Assembly (NCBI GenBank): GCA_964348185.1
Contig: CAYGBW010000024.1
Location: forward strand, 1 to 38,048
Source of the DNA: CAYGBW01 sp964348185
GTDB lineage: Bacteria > Desulfobacterota > BSN033 > WVXP01
Direction of reading: 5' to 3'
Length of the DNA: 38,048 nucleotides
In this document: one piece after another, positions 16,272 to 25,840 of the stretch
How the letters are laid out: every line of letters begins with the position of its first letter
Numbering within the stretch: the stretch's first letter is position 1
Made by a program: the position numbers and the translations under genes
Notes under the pieces: generated by a model
Databases searched by the model: none
What the model saw: only the letters and a program-made list of their open reading frames with translations
Told to the model about the DNA's origin: nothing

Positions 16272-16940
16272 TCAGATGATTCTTCCATCGATGAGGCGAA
16301 CCCTTCTGGGTAGACGACTGGCGATCTCTTCGTTATGGGTCACGATGATCAGGGTGATGCCCCACTCCCTGTTCATCTGGCAGAGCAACCGGTAAACACC
16401 CTCTCCCGTATCCCTGTCCAGATTTCCTGTGGGTTCGTCCGCCAGAAGAAGCTCGGGCCTCAGAATCAGAGAACGAGCCACGGCTACGCGCTGTTGCTCT
16501 CCTCCAGAGAGCTCTCCGGGCTTGTGAGTCACTCTATCTCCAAGGCCGACCTGTTCCAGTATTCTCCCGGCACGCCTCGCCGCCTCCGGTTTGCCCATAC
16601 CCTGAATCAAGGTGGGCATCATGGTATTTTCAAGGGCTGTGAATTCTGGCAACAGATGGTGGAACTGAAAAACAAATCCGATCGTCCGATTTCGAAAACG
16701 GGCAAGGTCATTCCCTTCCATGGCAAAGACATCTTGGCCATCGATGAGAACTCTCCCGCCCGAGGGACGATCGAGGGTTCCCAGGATATGGAGGAGTGTG
16801 GTCTTGCCTGCTCCCGAGGCACCGACAACGGCGACCGATTCGCCTGTCCCAAATACGAGATCAATCCCTTTTAGGGCCTCGACCCTTCTCGCCCCCTGTT
16901 GGTAATGCTTCACCAGGTTTTCAACCCTTATTTCAGACAA
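16272..16940 (-). CDS. lolD: Lipoprotein-releasing ABC transporter ATPase LolD
   Basis: This 222-residue ABC ATPase powers release of outer-membrane lipoproteins from the inner membrane to LolA. Walker A is GASGAGKTT (40-48), the signature LSGGEQQR starts at 144, Walker B is LLLADEP (165-171), followed by TGNLD and the H-loop VTHNEE. The family QFHHLLPEFTALEN segment (Q-loop) is present. The start is TTG at 16940 with GAGG six bases upstream. It follows the permease gene by 131 bases. MacB-type ATPases are close relatives, but the single lolC/E-type partner and bamA neighbour favour Lol. Confidence 0.92.
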   Translation of the reverse strand: MSEIRVENLVKHYQQGARRVEALKGIDLVFGTGESVAVVGASGAGKTTLLHILGTLDRPSGGRVLIDGQDVFAMEGNDLARFRNRTIGFVFQFHHLLPEFTALENTMMPTLIQGMGKPEAARRAGRILEQVGLGDRVTHKPGELSGGEQQRVAVARSLILRPELLLADEPTGNLDRDTGEGVYRLLCQMNREWGITLIIVTHNEEIASRLPRRVRLIDGRII

Positions 16941-17071
16941 CCCGTACCTCTTTTTTCCCCCCCAGAAATCGCCTCTCCTTCATTCCACCGTATCCAGACC
17001 CAACACGGACAATCTCAGTCGATTCCGATCTTGCAAAACCCCTGCCCCCGGCTCCCCGTTCGGATGGGCCA

Positions 17072-18319
17072 TCACTCGTATCGCAGTGCCTCCACAGGAT
17101 CGAGGTTTGCCCCTTTCCAACTGGGGTAAAGGGTTGCCAGGAAGCTCAGAAGAATGGCGATTCCATCAATCAGCACCACGGTCAGGGGTCGCACGGTGGA
17201 GGGGAGTTCGTCTATATAGTAGACATCTCCCGGGAGAAACTTGAACCGGAACACCCCTTCAAGGAACTGGGTCAGGGGTTCGATGTTATACGCGATGAGG
17301 AGTCCCAGAACCGTCCCCAAAATCGTCCCCACCACCCCAATAATGAGGCCTTCAAAGATGAAGATCTTCATAATACTGGAAGTTGCAGCCCCCATAGACT
17401 TGAGGATGGCAATCTCCCGGGTCTTCTCCATGACGACCATGATCAGGGTGGTCACGATGGCGAGAGCTGCGACAAAGACGATCAGGGTGAGGATAATAAA
17501 CATGGCGATTCTCTCCATCTTCAAGGCCTTAAAGAAGTTTCGATTCATGGCCATCCAGTCCATGGTCCAGAAGGGGAATCCCAGCGTTTTGCCGATTCTG
17601 AGGGCAACCTCTCTGGCCCGGTAGACGTCCTCTACCTTGACTTCAATGCCGGTGACGACATCGTCCATACCAAAAAACCGTTGTGCACTGGATATCGAGA
17701 TGTAGGCAAAGGAGGTGTCGTACTCATAATAGCCCGAGGTGAATATGCCCACCACCCTGAACTGTTCCCGTTTTGGAGCCATCCCCAATGGGGTCATGGT
17801 CCCCAGGGGGGTCACCACGTTGACCAAATCCCCGATCAAGACCCCAAGGGTCCGTGCCAGTTCGTTACCGATAACAATTCCAGGCGGCTCAGAGAATCCC
17901 AGTGCCGCGACCGACCCGAGCCTCGTGTTCTGAACCAAGGACGTAACATCCCCAATCGTATCTGGATCGACGCCTCTCAGCACGGCTCCGGTGATGCCAC
18001 CCTCCGTGGTGAGCATGACTTGATTGAAAATAAAGGGCGTCGCCGCGACCACTCCCTCGATGTTTCGGATTCGCCGTGTGATGGCCCGATAGTCCTTCAG
18101 GCCGCTGTTTCCATGCTTTCGAACCAGAGCATGGGCAGTCATGCCGACAATCTTTGAGGTGATATCGTTTTCGAAGCCTGTCATGACCGCCAGAACGACA
18201 ATCAGGGCCATCACCCCAACAGCCACTCCCACGATTGACAGAAGGGTGATCAGGGAGATGAAGAACTGCTTCCGCTTCGCCCTCAAGTGCCGGAGACTGA
18301 TGAAGATTTCATAAGACAT
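17072..18319 (-). CDS. lolC: Lipoprotein-releasing system permease (LolC/LolE type)
   Basis: This 415-residue FtsX/MacB-type permease has one N-terminal membrane helix (about 20-48), a large periplasmic domain, and three C-terminal helices (about 270-400). Family hallmarks are ISLRHLRAKRKQFFISLIT at the N-terminus, ILKSMGA in the coupling region and the C-terminal PSWKGANLDPVEALRYE. Only one permease gene is present, so the transporter is probably a homodimer of a LolC/E hybrid (LolF-like) plus LolD. The ATG has GAGG at good spacing and lies 13 bases after lysS, so both are likely in one operon. Confidence 0.93.
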   Translation of the reverse strand: MSYEIFISLRHLRAKRKQFFISLITLLSIVGVAVGVMALIVVLAVMTGFENDITSKIVGMTAHALVRKHGNSGLKDYRAITRRIRNIEGVVAATPFIFNQVMLTTEGGITGAVLRGVDPDTIGDVTSLVQNTRLGSVAALGFSEPPGIVIGNELARTLGVLIGDLVNVVTPLGTMTPLGMAPKREQFRVVGIFTSGYYEYDTSFAYISISSAQRFFGMDDVVTGIEVKVEDVYRAREVALRIGKTLGFPFWTMDWMAMNRNFFKALKMERIAMFIILTLIVFVAALAIVTTLIMVVMEKTREIAILKSMGAATSSIMKIFIFEGLIIGVVGTILGTVLGLLIAYNIEPLTQFLEGVFRFKFLPGDVYYIDELPSTVRPLTVVLIDGIAILLSFLATLYPSWKGANLDPVEALRYE

Positions 18320-18332
18320 GGGATCCTCGCTT

Positions 18333-19823
18333 TCAGGAACCGCTCTTCTCTGGGCGAAGATGGGGAAAGAGAATGACGTCTCTTATCGAGGGAACATCGG
18401 TAAGGATCATTACCAGCCGGTCAACACCGAGACCGAGGCCCGCTGTCGGAGGCATCCCGTACTCGAGGGCCCTGATGTAATCTTCGTCCATGAGATGGGC
18501 CTCTTCATTGCCAGCCTCCCTCTCCTGAACCTGAAGGCGAAATCGCTCTCTCTGATCGAAGGGATCGTTCAATTCTGAAAATCCATTGACGATTTCTCTG
18601 CCCCCCATATAGAGCTCAAACCGGTCGACCACGTCTGGGTCCTGGTCCGCCTTTCTCGACAACGGCGAAACCTCGGTTGGGAAACCCGTCACAAATGTCG
18701 GGTGAACCAGGTGAGGCTCCACCAGGTGATCCAACATCTGAGTGATGACCTTTCCCAACCCCATTTTCTGAGTCACATTGCATCCCAGGCTCATCGCAGT
18801 CTCAAAGGCCTTTTCTCTGTCTCCGAGAACCGTGGGATCGATTCCTCCGTGGTGGGCGACAGCCTCGGTGAGGGGGATCCGCTGCCAGGGCCGCTTCAGG
18901 TCGATCTCCTTCCCCTGATAGACCACGTGCGTCCCTCCCAGAATCTCCTGGCAGACACGACAGACCATCTCTTCGGTCAGATCCATGAGATCCTCATAAG
19001 TGGCATAGCTCATATAGAGTTCCAACATGGTGAACTCGGGATTGTGTTGGGTAGAGATTCCCTCGTTTCGAAAGTTGCGGTTAATCTCGTAGACCCGCTC
19101 GAACCCGCCCACCACCAACCGCTTGAGGTAGAGCTCTGGCGCGATCCTGAGGAAAAACTCCATGTCCAATGCATTGTGATAGGTTCGGAAGGGACGGGCA
19201 GTAGCGCCTCCAGGGATAGGCTGCATCATGGGCGTCTCGACTTCGAGAAACTCCCGCTCATTGAGAAAAGATCTCAGGGCCTGGATGATCCGGGTCCTTT
19301 TCACGAAGACCTCCCTTACCTCCTGGTTGATGAAAAGATCCATGTAGCGCTGACGGTACCGCGTCTCTGTATCCCTCAGCCTGTGAAATTTTTCAGGAAG
19401 AGGTCTCACCGACTTGGTTAGCAGGCGAAGCGACTCGACAGCCAGGGTGAGTTCACCGGTCCGTGTCCGAAAAACCTTTCCCGAGATGCCGACAAAATCC
19501 CCCACGTCGAGTCTCTTGAAGAGAGAGTAAGTGTCGTGACCCACCTGCTCCCTTTTGATATAGGCCTGAATCCTCCCCGTTCGATCTTGAAGCTGCAAAA
19601 AAGATGCCTTACCAAACCGTCGGAGGGCCATGATCCGCCCAGCAAGAACGAAATTTCGATTGACCTTTTCCAGTGCCTCTCCACTCTGGGAACCATAGCT
19701 TTTGAGGATTTCTTCAGCGGTGTTCTCCACCTTGAAATCATTAGGGAAAAGTGCAATACCCTCTCTCTGCATCTGCCGGATCTTCTCGAGCCTTTGCATA
19801 CGGAGTTGGCTCTGTTCTTCCAC
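18333..19823 (-). CDS. lysS: Lysyl-tRNA synthetase, class II
   Basis: This 496-residue class II enzyme attaches lysine to tRNA-Lys in the cytosol. The N-terminal OB-fold anticodon-binding domain (about 55-155) includes GRIMALRRFGKASF. The catalytic core has motif 1 with FLEVETPMM, motif 2 with YEINRNFRNEG, and motif 3 with GLGLGVDRLVMILT. The start is GTG at 19823 behind GGAAGGA. The gene is first in the lysS-lolC-lolD run, with a strong promoter 110 bases upstream. The lysS-lolC-lolD linkage is common in Desulfobacterota. Confidence 0.97.
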   Translation of the reverse strand: MEEQSQLRMQRLEKIRQMQREGIALFPNDFKVENTAEEILKSYGSQSGEALEKVNRNFVLAGRIMALRRFGKASFLQLQDRTGRIQAYIKREQVGHDTYSLFKRLDVGDFVGISGKVFRTRTGELTLAVESLRLLTKSVRPLPEKFHRLRDTETRYRQRYMDLFINQEVREVFVKRTRIIQALRSFLNEREFLEVETPMMQPIPGGATARPFRTYHNALDMEFFLRIAPELYLKRLVVGGFERVYEINRNFRNEGISTQHNPEFTMLELYMSYATYEDLMDLTEEMVCRVCQEILGGTHVVYQGKEIDLKRPWQRIPLTEAVAHHGGIDPTVLGDREKAFETAMSLGCNVTQKMGLGKVITQMLDHLVEPHLVHPTFVTGFPTEVSPLSRKADQDPDVVDRFELYMGGREIVNGFSELNDPFDQRERFRLQVQEREAGNEEAHLMDEDYIRALEYGMPPTAGLGLGVDRLVMILTDVPSIRDVILFPHLRPEKSGS

Positions 19824-19932
19824 GGTCCTTCCTTCCCAGATTGTGTCTCAGATTCTCGACGTATTCGACTAAAAGGGTTCTTGTGGAAGTTGTCTACCGC
19901 CCAGTTATGGAATCGTGGGATGTGTGGCAGAA

Positions 19933-19961
19933 AAGTTATCCCATTCTTCCCGGTGCGTCAA
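19933..19961 (-). promoter_or_regulatory. Promoter for lysS-lolC-lolD
   Basis: TTGACG (19956-19961) and TAACTT (19933-19938) are spaced by exactly 17 bases on the minus strand. The expected 5' leader is about 100 bases. The boxes lie in the 164-base gap between rimO and lysS. Confidence 0.6.
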
Positions 19962-19987
19962 GCAGGGACATTCCCGGGATCGTTCCC

Positions 19988-21316
19988 TCAAACCGTCTCT
20001 CCTTCCAGATCGTAGGGAAGGGCCTTTGTGATGCGAACATCCACGATCTGCCCCGGGAAGGCACGTCCCCCGGTGATGACGACATGTCCATCGATGTCCG
20101 GTGCCTGGGTCGCCATCCTCCCCCTCATCTTGCCATTCCCCCCCAGAGGACTCTCGATCAGAATGGGGACCCTTTTCCCGACAAGGTCCTGATTGTGTTC
20201 AAATGAAATCCTCTGCTGAAGTTTCATGAGGCGCTCGAATCGTCTCCTTCTGACAGCCTTCGGGACTTGGTTCCCCATCTGCGCTGCCCGAGTTCCCTCT
20301 TCTGGAGAAAATGGAAACACACCCAGTCTTTCAAACCGGATCCTTTCAACAAAATCGACAAGTTCAGAAAACTGCGGTTCTGTCTCTCCTGGGAATCCTA
20401 CCATGAGCGTGGTTCTAAGGCAGAGATCAGGGATTTCTTTCCGAATCTTCCGAATCAAGGCCTCCAAGGACCCGCAAGAGACAGGACGCCCCATGGCTCG
20501 AAGAATCTCCCCGTTGATATGTTGAATGGGCAGATCGAGGTAGTTGCAGATCTTCCCCGAGCTGCTCATCAGCCGGAGAAGCCGGGAATCGAAATGTTCA
20601 GGATAGGCGTAGAGAATGCGGATCCATCCCAGGTCTTCAATTTCACAGAGGCTTTTCAAAAGTTCTGTGAGGGCGCTCCCGTCTCGGAGATCAAGACCGT
20701 AAGACGTCGTGTCCTGGGCGACAAGATTTATCTCCCTGACCCCTTGGTCAACGAGGAGACAAGCCTCTTGGTGGATAGACGCGATGGGACGGCTGCGAAG
20801 CTTCCCCTTGAGACGGGGAATGACGCAGAATGAGCAGGACCGGGAACACCCCTCTGCAATCTTAATGTACGCACTGTAAGGAGGTCCAGACAGGAGGCGA
20901 GGGGTTTTATGGTCGTAGAGAAAGGGGGGGCTCTCGACGGCCACTCGCCCTTGGGGGTCCCCCGTTCCTTCCAGAAACTGCACAATGCGGGGAAATTCTC
21001 CGGTCCCCAGAAAAAAATCCACCTCAGGCATTTCCCGGGCGAGGGCCTCCCCATACCGCTGGGCAAGGCAACCCACGACGATGAGGAGACGGCACGATCC
21101 GGACTTTTTCAGATGACCCGCCTCAAGAATCGTGTCTATGGCCTCCTGGGTCGCCTCCTGGATAAAGCTGCATGTATTGATGAGAATGATATCCCCTTCT
21201 GAGGGATTGAGGGTGAAGGTGTATCCCCTTTTGGTGAGAAGGCCAAGCATCACCTCGGAGTCGACCTGGTTTTTGGGGCACCCCAGGCTGATGAGACAGA
21301 CTCTTTCGCCTTTCAT
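19988..21316 (-). CDS. rimO: Ribosomal protein S12 methylthiotransferase RimO
   Basis: This 442-residue radical SAM enzyme methylthiolates a conserved aspartate of ribosomal protein S12. The N-terminal UPF0004 domain supplies C13, C49 and C83 for the auxiliary cluster. The radical SAM motif is C157-x3-C161-x2-C164. A TRAM domain closes the C-terminus (about 375-442). LGCPKNQVDSEVM near the start distinguishes RimO from MiaB. The frame stays open 69 codons further upstream, but that stretch has no family similarity, so the ATG at 21316 (with GAAGG close by) is used. It is transcribed away from the FHA gene. Confidence 0.95.
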   Translation of the reverse strand: MKGERVCLISLGCPKNQVDSEVMLGLLTKRGYTFTLNPSEGDIILINTCSFIQEATQEAIDTILEAGHLKKSGSCRLLIVVGCLAQRYGEALAREMPEVDFFLGTGEFPRIVQFLEGTGDPQGRVAVESPPFLYDHKTPRLLSGPPYSAYIKIAEGCSRSCSFCVIPRLKGKLRSRPIASIHQEACLLVDQGVREINLVAQDTTSYGLDLRDGSALTELLKSLCEIEDLGWIRILYAYPEHFDSRLLRLMSSSGKICNYLDLPIQHINGEILRAMGRPVSCGSLEALIRKIRKEIPDLCLRTTLMVGFPGETEPQFSELVDFVERIRFERLGVFPFSPEEGTRAAQMGNQVPKAVRRRRFERLMKLQQRISFEHNQDLVGKRVPILIESPLGGNGKMRGRMATQAPDIDGHVVITGGRAFPGQIVDVRITKALPYDLEGETV

Positions 21317-21402
21317 GACCTTCAAATTATACCGAAAGGCGGTCCGCAAGAAAACCACCTGGAAAGAGGTCGGCAAGAGACGACTTCTCGCCTCCCCGCC
21401 TC

Positions 21403-21439
21403 TGTCAACCTTGACAATCCCCCTATTCTTGGATAGCAT
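21403..21439 (+). promoter_or_regulatory. Promoter for FHA-mfd genes with overlapping divergent -35 palindrome
   Basis: TTGACA (21411-21416) is followed after 17 bases by TAGCAT (21434-21439). A mirror TTGACA on the minus strand (21403-21408) sits back to back with it, giving the palindrome TGTCAACCTTGACA. The minus-strand copy lacks a good -10 at normal spacing, so whether it serves rimO is uncertain. The plus-strand start of transcription would be near 21446, about 70 bases before the FHA start. Confidence 0.55.
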
Positions 21440-21516
21440 TGAGGTGCCTTCTAGCGATTCTCGTATCAGCGATTTCATCCCTATCATCCATCGATCTTCG
21501 AGGGGGAGGTTAGGGG

Positions 21517-22233
21517 ATGGCAAAAATTGAGGTGAGGTTCAAAGAGGTCGCACTGATGGAAGTCCCCCTGGACAAACCACTCATTACCATTGGAAGGTCT
21601 AAAAAGAATGACGTTGTCATCGACAACATGGCCGTCTCAAGACAGCACGCCAGAATCTACCGTGAGGGCCCCCGTTTTGTCGTTGAGGATCTCAAGAGCC
21701 TCAATGGAACCTTTGTGAATAACCGAAAGGCCTCCCAGTGGATTCTCTCTGACAGGGACCGGATTGTCATCGGCAAACACACCCTCGTGTTCATCGATGA
21801 CAACACGCCACTCCCCAGAGACAGGGTCGGAACGGATCGGCCCAACATCGAGCAGACCCTCGTCCTCGAAACGAAAAAGCAGCGAGAACTTCTGGCCGAA
21901 GTCCCCAAAGGCAGAACCGAAGAAAGGCCCAAGGAGATTCAAGGGGGGATCACAGTTCTCTCGGGCAGGGCTGGCCACCAGGACATCAAACTGACAAAGC
22001 GCCTTACTGTCGCTGGAAAAGGTGAACATGCAGACATCAAACTCAGGGGGCTTTTTCTCGGGAAGACCGTGTTTCTCATCAGTAAACGGCCCTCTGGGTT
22101 TTACATCTCCAGTTCTGGCGGAAGAACGACTATCCGCATTCGGGGTGTCCCCATCGTGGATCAGCAGGAACTGAAAGACGGGGATATCATTTCCGTCGGA
22201 CGGACCAAGATGCAGTTCTACATAGAACCCTGA
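21517..22233 (+). CDS. FHA-domain protein with a second degenerate FHA-like module
   Basis: This 238-residue soluble protein has a canonical N-terminal FHA domain (about 1-95), a module that binds phosphothreonine peptides. Its binding residues are intact: G26-R27-S28, S41-R42-x-H44, and N63-G64-T65. After a charged linker (about 100-140), residues 145-238 look like a second FHA fold (ITVLSGRAG, LTVAGKGEHADIKL, LKDGDIISVGRTKMQF), but the GRS and SRxH residues are missing. No kinase or phosphatase is nearby. The ATG has GGGGGAGG upstream. It lies upstream of mfd on the same strand. The role is unknown; Ser/Thr phospho-signalling is inferred from the domain. Confidence 0.85.
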   Translation: MAKIEVRFKEVALMEVPLDKPLITIGRSKKNDVVIDNMAVSRQHARIYREGPRFVVEDLKSLNGTFVNNRKASQWILSDRDRIVIGKHTLVFIDDNTPLPRDRVGTDRPNIEQTLVLETKKQRELLAEVPKGRTEERPKEIQGGITVLSGRAGHQDIKLTKRLTVAGKGEHADIKLRGLFLGKTVFLISKRPSGFYISSSGGRTTIRIRGVPIVDQQELKDGDIISVGRTKMQFYIEP

Positions 22234-22414
22234 GTGAACCGCCCCCTCGGCGGCAACGAGAAGTCCCATGGCCAACTTCTAGAACCCCGGTCTGCTGTTG
22301 GGAAGATGCCCCGTCCCTGTATGCTCTCCCATAATCCCATCGACATCTCAAATCGAATTAGGGGATGAGGCCGGTCGGTTGACGAATGGCCGATATGGAT
22401 TTAGTTTTAGCTGT

Positions 22415-25400
22415 ATGGACCGTGTCTTGGAAAACCCTACCCATAAAACCGGTGAGTCGATCGACGCCTTAGTCGAGTGGACTGTTCAAAAGCGGGGAAA
22501 AGCGCGGGTACATGGCCTGGCATGCAGTTCCAGGGCTTACATGCTCTCCAAAATCAGAGACCGGAGCCAGGTCCCCATTCTGGTGGTCGTTCCTACCCAC
22601 CGCGAAGCTGAGACCCTTTGGGAGGATTTTCGCTTTTTCTCTGGGGACGGGGATGGGTCGATTCTCCTCTATCCAGCCTTGGAGAATCTCCCCTGGGATC
22701 CCATCCCCCCGACGTCTGATACAACGGCTGAGCAGGTCAAAGTGCTGTTCCACCTCCTTCAGGACAGGGGAGACGTGTATTTTACGTCAGCCCGGGCAGT
22801 AGTTCAGAAGGTCATCCCCAAAGAAACACTGGGTGCTCTGTCCATCTCCTTGAAAACAGGCCAGGAAATCGATCGAGACCAGTTGATCCATGCCCTCACG
22901 GAGTCCGGATACGTTCGGGTCGACCTCGTGGAAGACAGGGGGGAGTTCGCCGTCAGAGGGGCGGTCGTGGACATCTTCTCGCCCCTTTACAATCGGCCTC
23001 TCCGGCTGGAGTGGTTTGGTGATCAGATTCTATCCCTCAGACATTTCAATCCAGAAACCCAGAGATCCTCCAGGGAGTTGGATGAGGCCATTGTGACCCC
23101 GTCTCAGGATCTCGTGCAGAGCAAGGGATATTCAGGGTTGGAGGATTTCTTGACCTACCTTTCTGAGAGCCACATTCTCGTTCTAGATTCGCCGGGCCTG
23201 ATCTTCCAGGAAATGGTCGGTTTCCAGGAAGAGATCTATGGAAGACTCGAAAAGGCAAGCGTCCGAACTGGCACTCCCCCCTTGCCCGCGGAACTCTGCT
23301 CTGATCCCCAGGAGATGACCGCGAGACTCAGAGAGAGGGCCCAAATCGTTCTCGAACAGGTGGAAATGGCGGGCGAATCTGGGGGCGGAGCGGCCATATT
23401 CCGGCTTCACGTGGAAGAGAACCGGAACTTGAGGAGGGAAATCCTCGAGGGACAGAGAACCGAACGGCTACTTGAGCCTTTGGTGAAAGAGATCAAAAGA
23501 CGCCGTGAACGGGGAGGGTCTGTCCTTTTCGTCTCGAGGAGTCCAGAACAGGCCAGTCGGCTGGGCGAGCTCCTCGAGGCTTACGGGGTTACGATTGACC
23601 ATCTCCAGGGGCCTTTTTCGTCATTTCGCAGGAGTCAGAGCACCCGTCCAGCCATTCTGGTGGGAGATCTCTCAGGGGGGTTCTCTTTTCCCCGAGAAGG
23701 GTTGACCCTCATCACCGAGGAGGAGATCTTTGGAGAAAGACAAAAGGTCCGGAAACCGAGAAGGAAAAGAGAAGGCCCCTTCGTCACCTCCTTTGGGGAT
23801 CTGAATCCAGGTAACCCTGTGGTCCATCTCGACTATGGGATCGGCATCTACAGGGGACTCTTCCGACTGGACGTTGCGGGATCCAGCAACGATTATCTGT
23901 TATTGGAGTACCTGGGCGGCGACAAGCTCTACGTGCCCGTTCACCGTCTCAATCTGGTTCAGAGGTATGTGGGGGCTGGAGAGAAGACCCCCCAGTTGGA
24001 CCGTCTCGGAGGAACAGGATGGCGGAGGTTGAAAAAGAAGGTGGCCGCTGCCGTTGAGAAGATCGCTCGAGAGCTTCTCGAGATCTACGCGACTCGCAGG
24101 CTTTTCAAAGGATTCTCCTTTTCTCAACCAGACCGATATTTCAAGGAATTTGAGGCCTGCTTCGAATACGAAGAAACGCCGGACCAATCCGAGGCCATTG
24201 AAGATGTACTGGCTGACATGGAACGGCCGGTCCCGATGGATCGCCTGATATGCGGTGACGTGGGATATGGGAAGACCGAAGTCGCCATCCGGGCGGCATT
24301 CAAAGCGGTCATGGATGCAAAGCAGGCAGTGATCCTGGTTCCCACAACCATCCTGGCCCAACAGCACTATTTGACTTTCTCGAAGCGGCTCAAAGATTCC
24401 CCGGTCATCATAGAATCCCTGAGTCGATTCAAGACGGCAAAACAGCAGAGGGAAATCTTGGAAAACCTGGAAAAGGGGAAGATAGACATTATTATCGGTA
24501 CCCATCGCCTTCTCCAAGAGGATCTGAGATTCCGGGACCTCGGGCTCCTCATCATCGATGAAGAGCATCGGTTCGGCGTTGCTCACAAGGAGAAGCTCAA
24601 GAAACTCAAGAGGCTCGTTGATGTTCTCACCCTCACGGCCACTCCCATTCCAAGGACCCTCCATATGTCTCTCACGGGAATTCGTGACATGTCAGTCATC
24701 AACACCCCTCCTCAAGACAGGCAATCGATTCGCACGTTCCTCTATCCCTTTGATGGGGAAGTCATCCGGAATGCGATCCTCCGAGAGGTCAAGCGGGGAG
24801 GACAGGTCTTCTTCGTTCATAACCGGGTCCATGATATCATGGCCATGGCGGGCTACCTGAGAGATCTTGTCCCTGAAGTGAGGCTGGCCTTTGGCCACGG
24901 CCAGATGGGCGAACGGGACCTGGAAAAAGTCATGCTCGATTTTATGAGCCACCAGATCGATGTCCTACTCTGCACAAGCATTATTGAATCGGGTCTGGAT
25001 ATCCCCACGGCCAACACCATCCTTATCAATCGCGCAGAACAGTTTGGCCTTGCAGATCTGTACCAGCTTCGGGGTCGAGTCGGCCGCAGCAAGGAAAGAG
25101 CCTATGCCTACTTCCTCGTTCCAGGGGAGTCGGCCCTATCACGGGACGCCCTCAAGCGGCTTCGAGCGATTCAGGAGTTTACAGAGCTTGGATCTGGCTT
25201 TAAGCTGGCGATTCAGGATTTGGAGATTCGAGGAACAGGAAATCTCCTGGGGCCTCAGCAGTCAGGCCATATTGCGGCAGTTGGCTTCGAAATGTATACT
25301 CAACTCATTGAGAAAGCCATCAAGCGGCTCAGGGGTGAGGAGATAGGCGAAGAGCCCACGCCTGAAATCCGATGGCATAAACCCGCTTTTATTCCTGACA

Positions 25401-25834
25401 GTTATGTTGAAACCCCTCATCAGAGACTCTCCATCTATAAACGGTTGTCAGGGGTTCGATCGGCTGAGGAGGTGGAAGACATGCAATCTGAGTTGCAGGA
25501 TCGGTATGGGCCTATCCCAGAGCCTGTCACCAACCTCCTGAAGGTCATGAGGATCAAACCCCTTCTTGGCCGAATGTGGGTAAGGGCGTTTGATTTTGAT
25601 GGACAACGGGTCGTTCTGACCTTTGATAGGGGCTCGAGAATCGAACCCCAAAGAATCGTGGACCTTGCGAACCGTGCCGCAGAACGGGTTAAATTTGCAC
25701 CGGATTTTCGGCTTAAAATCCAACTCAAAGAGGGGGAAAACCCTTACGAAGCCATGAGGAGCCTGTGTGAGGAACTCACCCGCAGCGGTGAAGAACCCCA
25801 AGGACTGAGATCCTCAGCCATTTCAATTGGGTAA
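22415..25834 (+). CDS. mfd: Transcription-repair coupling factor Mfd
   Basis: This protein of about 1139 residues removes stalled RNA polymerase from damaged DNA and recruits UvrA. The N-terminal UvrB-homology region (ILVVVPTHREAETLWEDF, YPALENLPWDP) is followed by the CarD-like polymerase-interaction domain (HLDYGIGIYRGL). The translocase motor has Walker A GDVGYGKTE (614-622), DEEH (715-718) and TATPIPRTLHMSL. A C-terminal TRCF domain follows. The start is unsettled: ATG at 22415 has no ribosome site, TTG at 22379 has GAGG nearby, and the frame stays open to 22298. A weak TTGACG-17-TAGTTT at 22379-22407 would make the ATG form leaderless. Confidence 0.96.
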   Translation: MDRVLENPTHKTGESIDALVEWTVQKRGKARVHGLACSSRAYMLSKIRDRSQVPILVVVPTHREAETLWEDFRFFSGDGDGSILLYPALENLPWDPIPPTSDTTAEQVKVLFHLLQDRGDVYFTSARAVVQKVIPKETLGALSISLKTGQEIDRDQLIHALTESGYVRVDLVEDRGEFAVRGAVVDIFSPLYNRPLRLEWFGDQILSLRHFNPETQRSSRELDEAIVTPSQDLVQSKGYSGLEDFLTYLSESHILVLDSPGLIFQEMVGFQEEIYGRLEKASVRTGTPPLPAELCSDPQEMTARLRERAQIVLEQVEMAGESGGGAAIFRLHVEENRNLRREILEGQRTERLLEPLVKEIKRRRERGGSVLFVSRSPEQASRLGELLEAYGVTIDHLQGPFSSFRRSQSTRPAILVGDLSGGFSFPREGLTLITEEEIFGERQKVRKPRRKREGPFVTSFGDLNPGNPVVHLDYGIGIYRGLFRLDVAGSSNDYLLLEYLGGDKLYVPVHRLNLVQRYVGAGEKTPQLDRLGGTGWRRLKKKVAAAVEKIARELLEIYATRRLFKGFSFSQPDRYFKEFEACFEYEETPDQSEAIEDVLADMERPVPMDRLICGDVGYGKTEVAIRAAFKAVMDAKQAVILVPTTILAQQHYLTFSKRLKDSPVIIESLSRFKTAKQQREILENLEKGKIDIIIGTHRLLQEDLRFRDLGLLIIDEEHRFGVAHKEKLKKLKRLVDVLTLTATPIPRTLHMSLTGIRDMSVINTPPQDRQSIRTFLYPFDGEVIRNAILREVKRGGQVFFVHNRVHDIMAMAGYLRDLVPEVRLAFGHGQMGERDLEKVMLDFMSHQIDVLLCTSIIESGLDIPTANTILINRAEQFGLADLYQLRGRVGRSKERAYAYFLVPGESALSRDALKRLRAIQEFTELGSGFKLAIQDLEIRGTGNLLGPQQSGHIAAVGFEMYTQLIEKAIKRLRGEEIGEEPTPEIRWHKPAFIPDSYVETPHQRLSIYKRLSGVRSAEEVEDMQSELQDRYGPIPEPVTNLLKVMRIKPLLGRMWVRAFDFDGQRVVLTFDRGSRIEPQRIVDLANRAAERVKFAPDFRLKIQLKEGENPYEAMRSLCEELTRSGEEPQGLRSSAISIG

Positions 25835-25840
25835 GACCCT

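Noticed and set aside
16796..18157. Open frame of 453 codons on the plus strand
   Set aside because: It is antisense to lolC and the end of lolD, both clear genes. The translation looks like low-complexity shadow sequence (many His, Gly, Asp, Asn).
21317..21523. 69-codon N-terminal extension of RimO
   Set aside because: The family begins at the ATG at 21316. The extension covers the divergent promoter region and has no similarity to RimO.
23900..24664. Open frame of 254 codons antisense to mfd
   Set aside because: It covers the most conserved motor region of mfd and has no recognisable domain.
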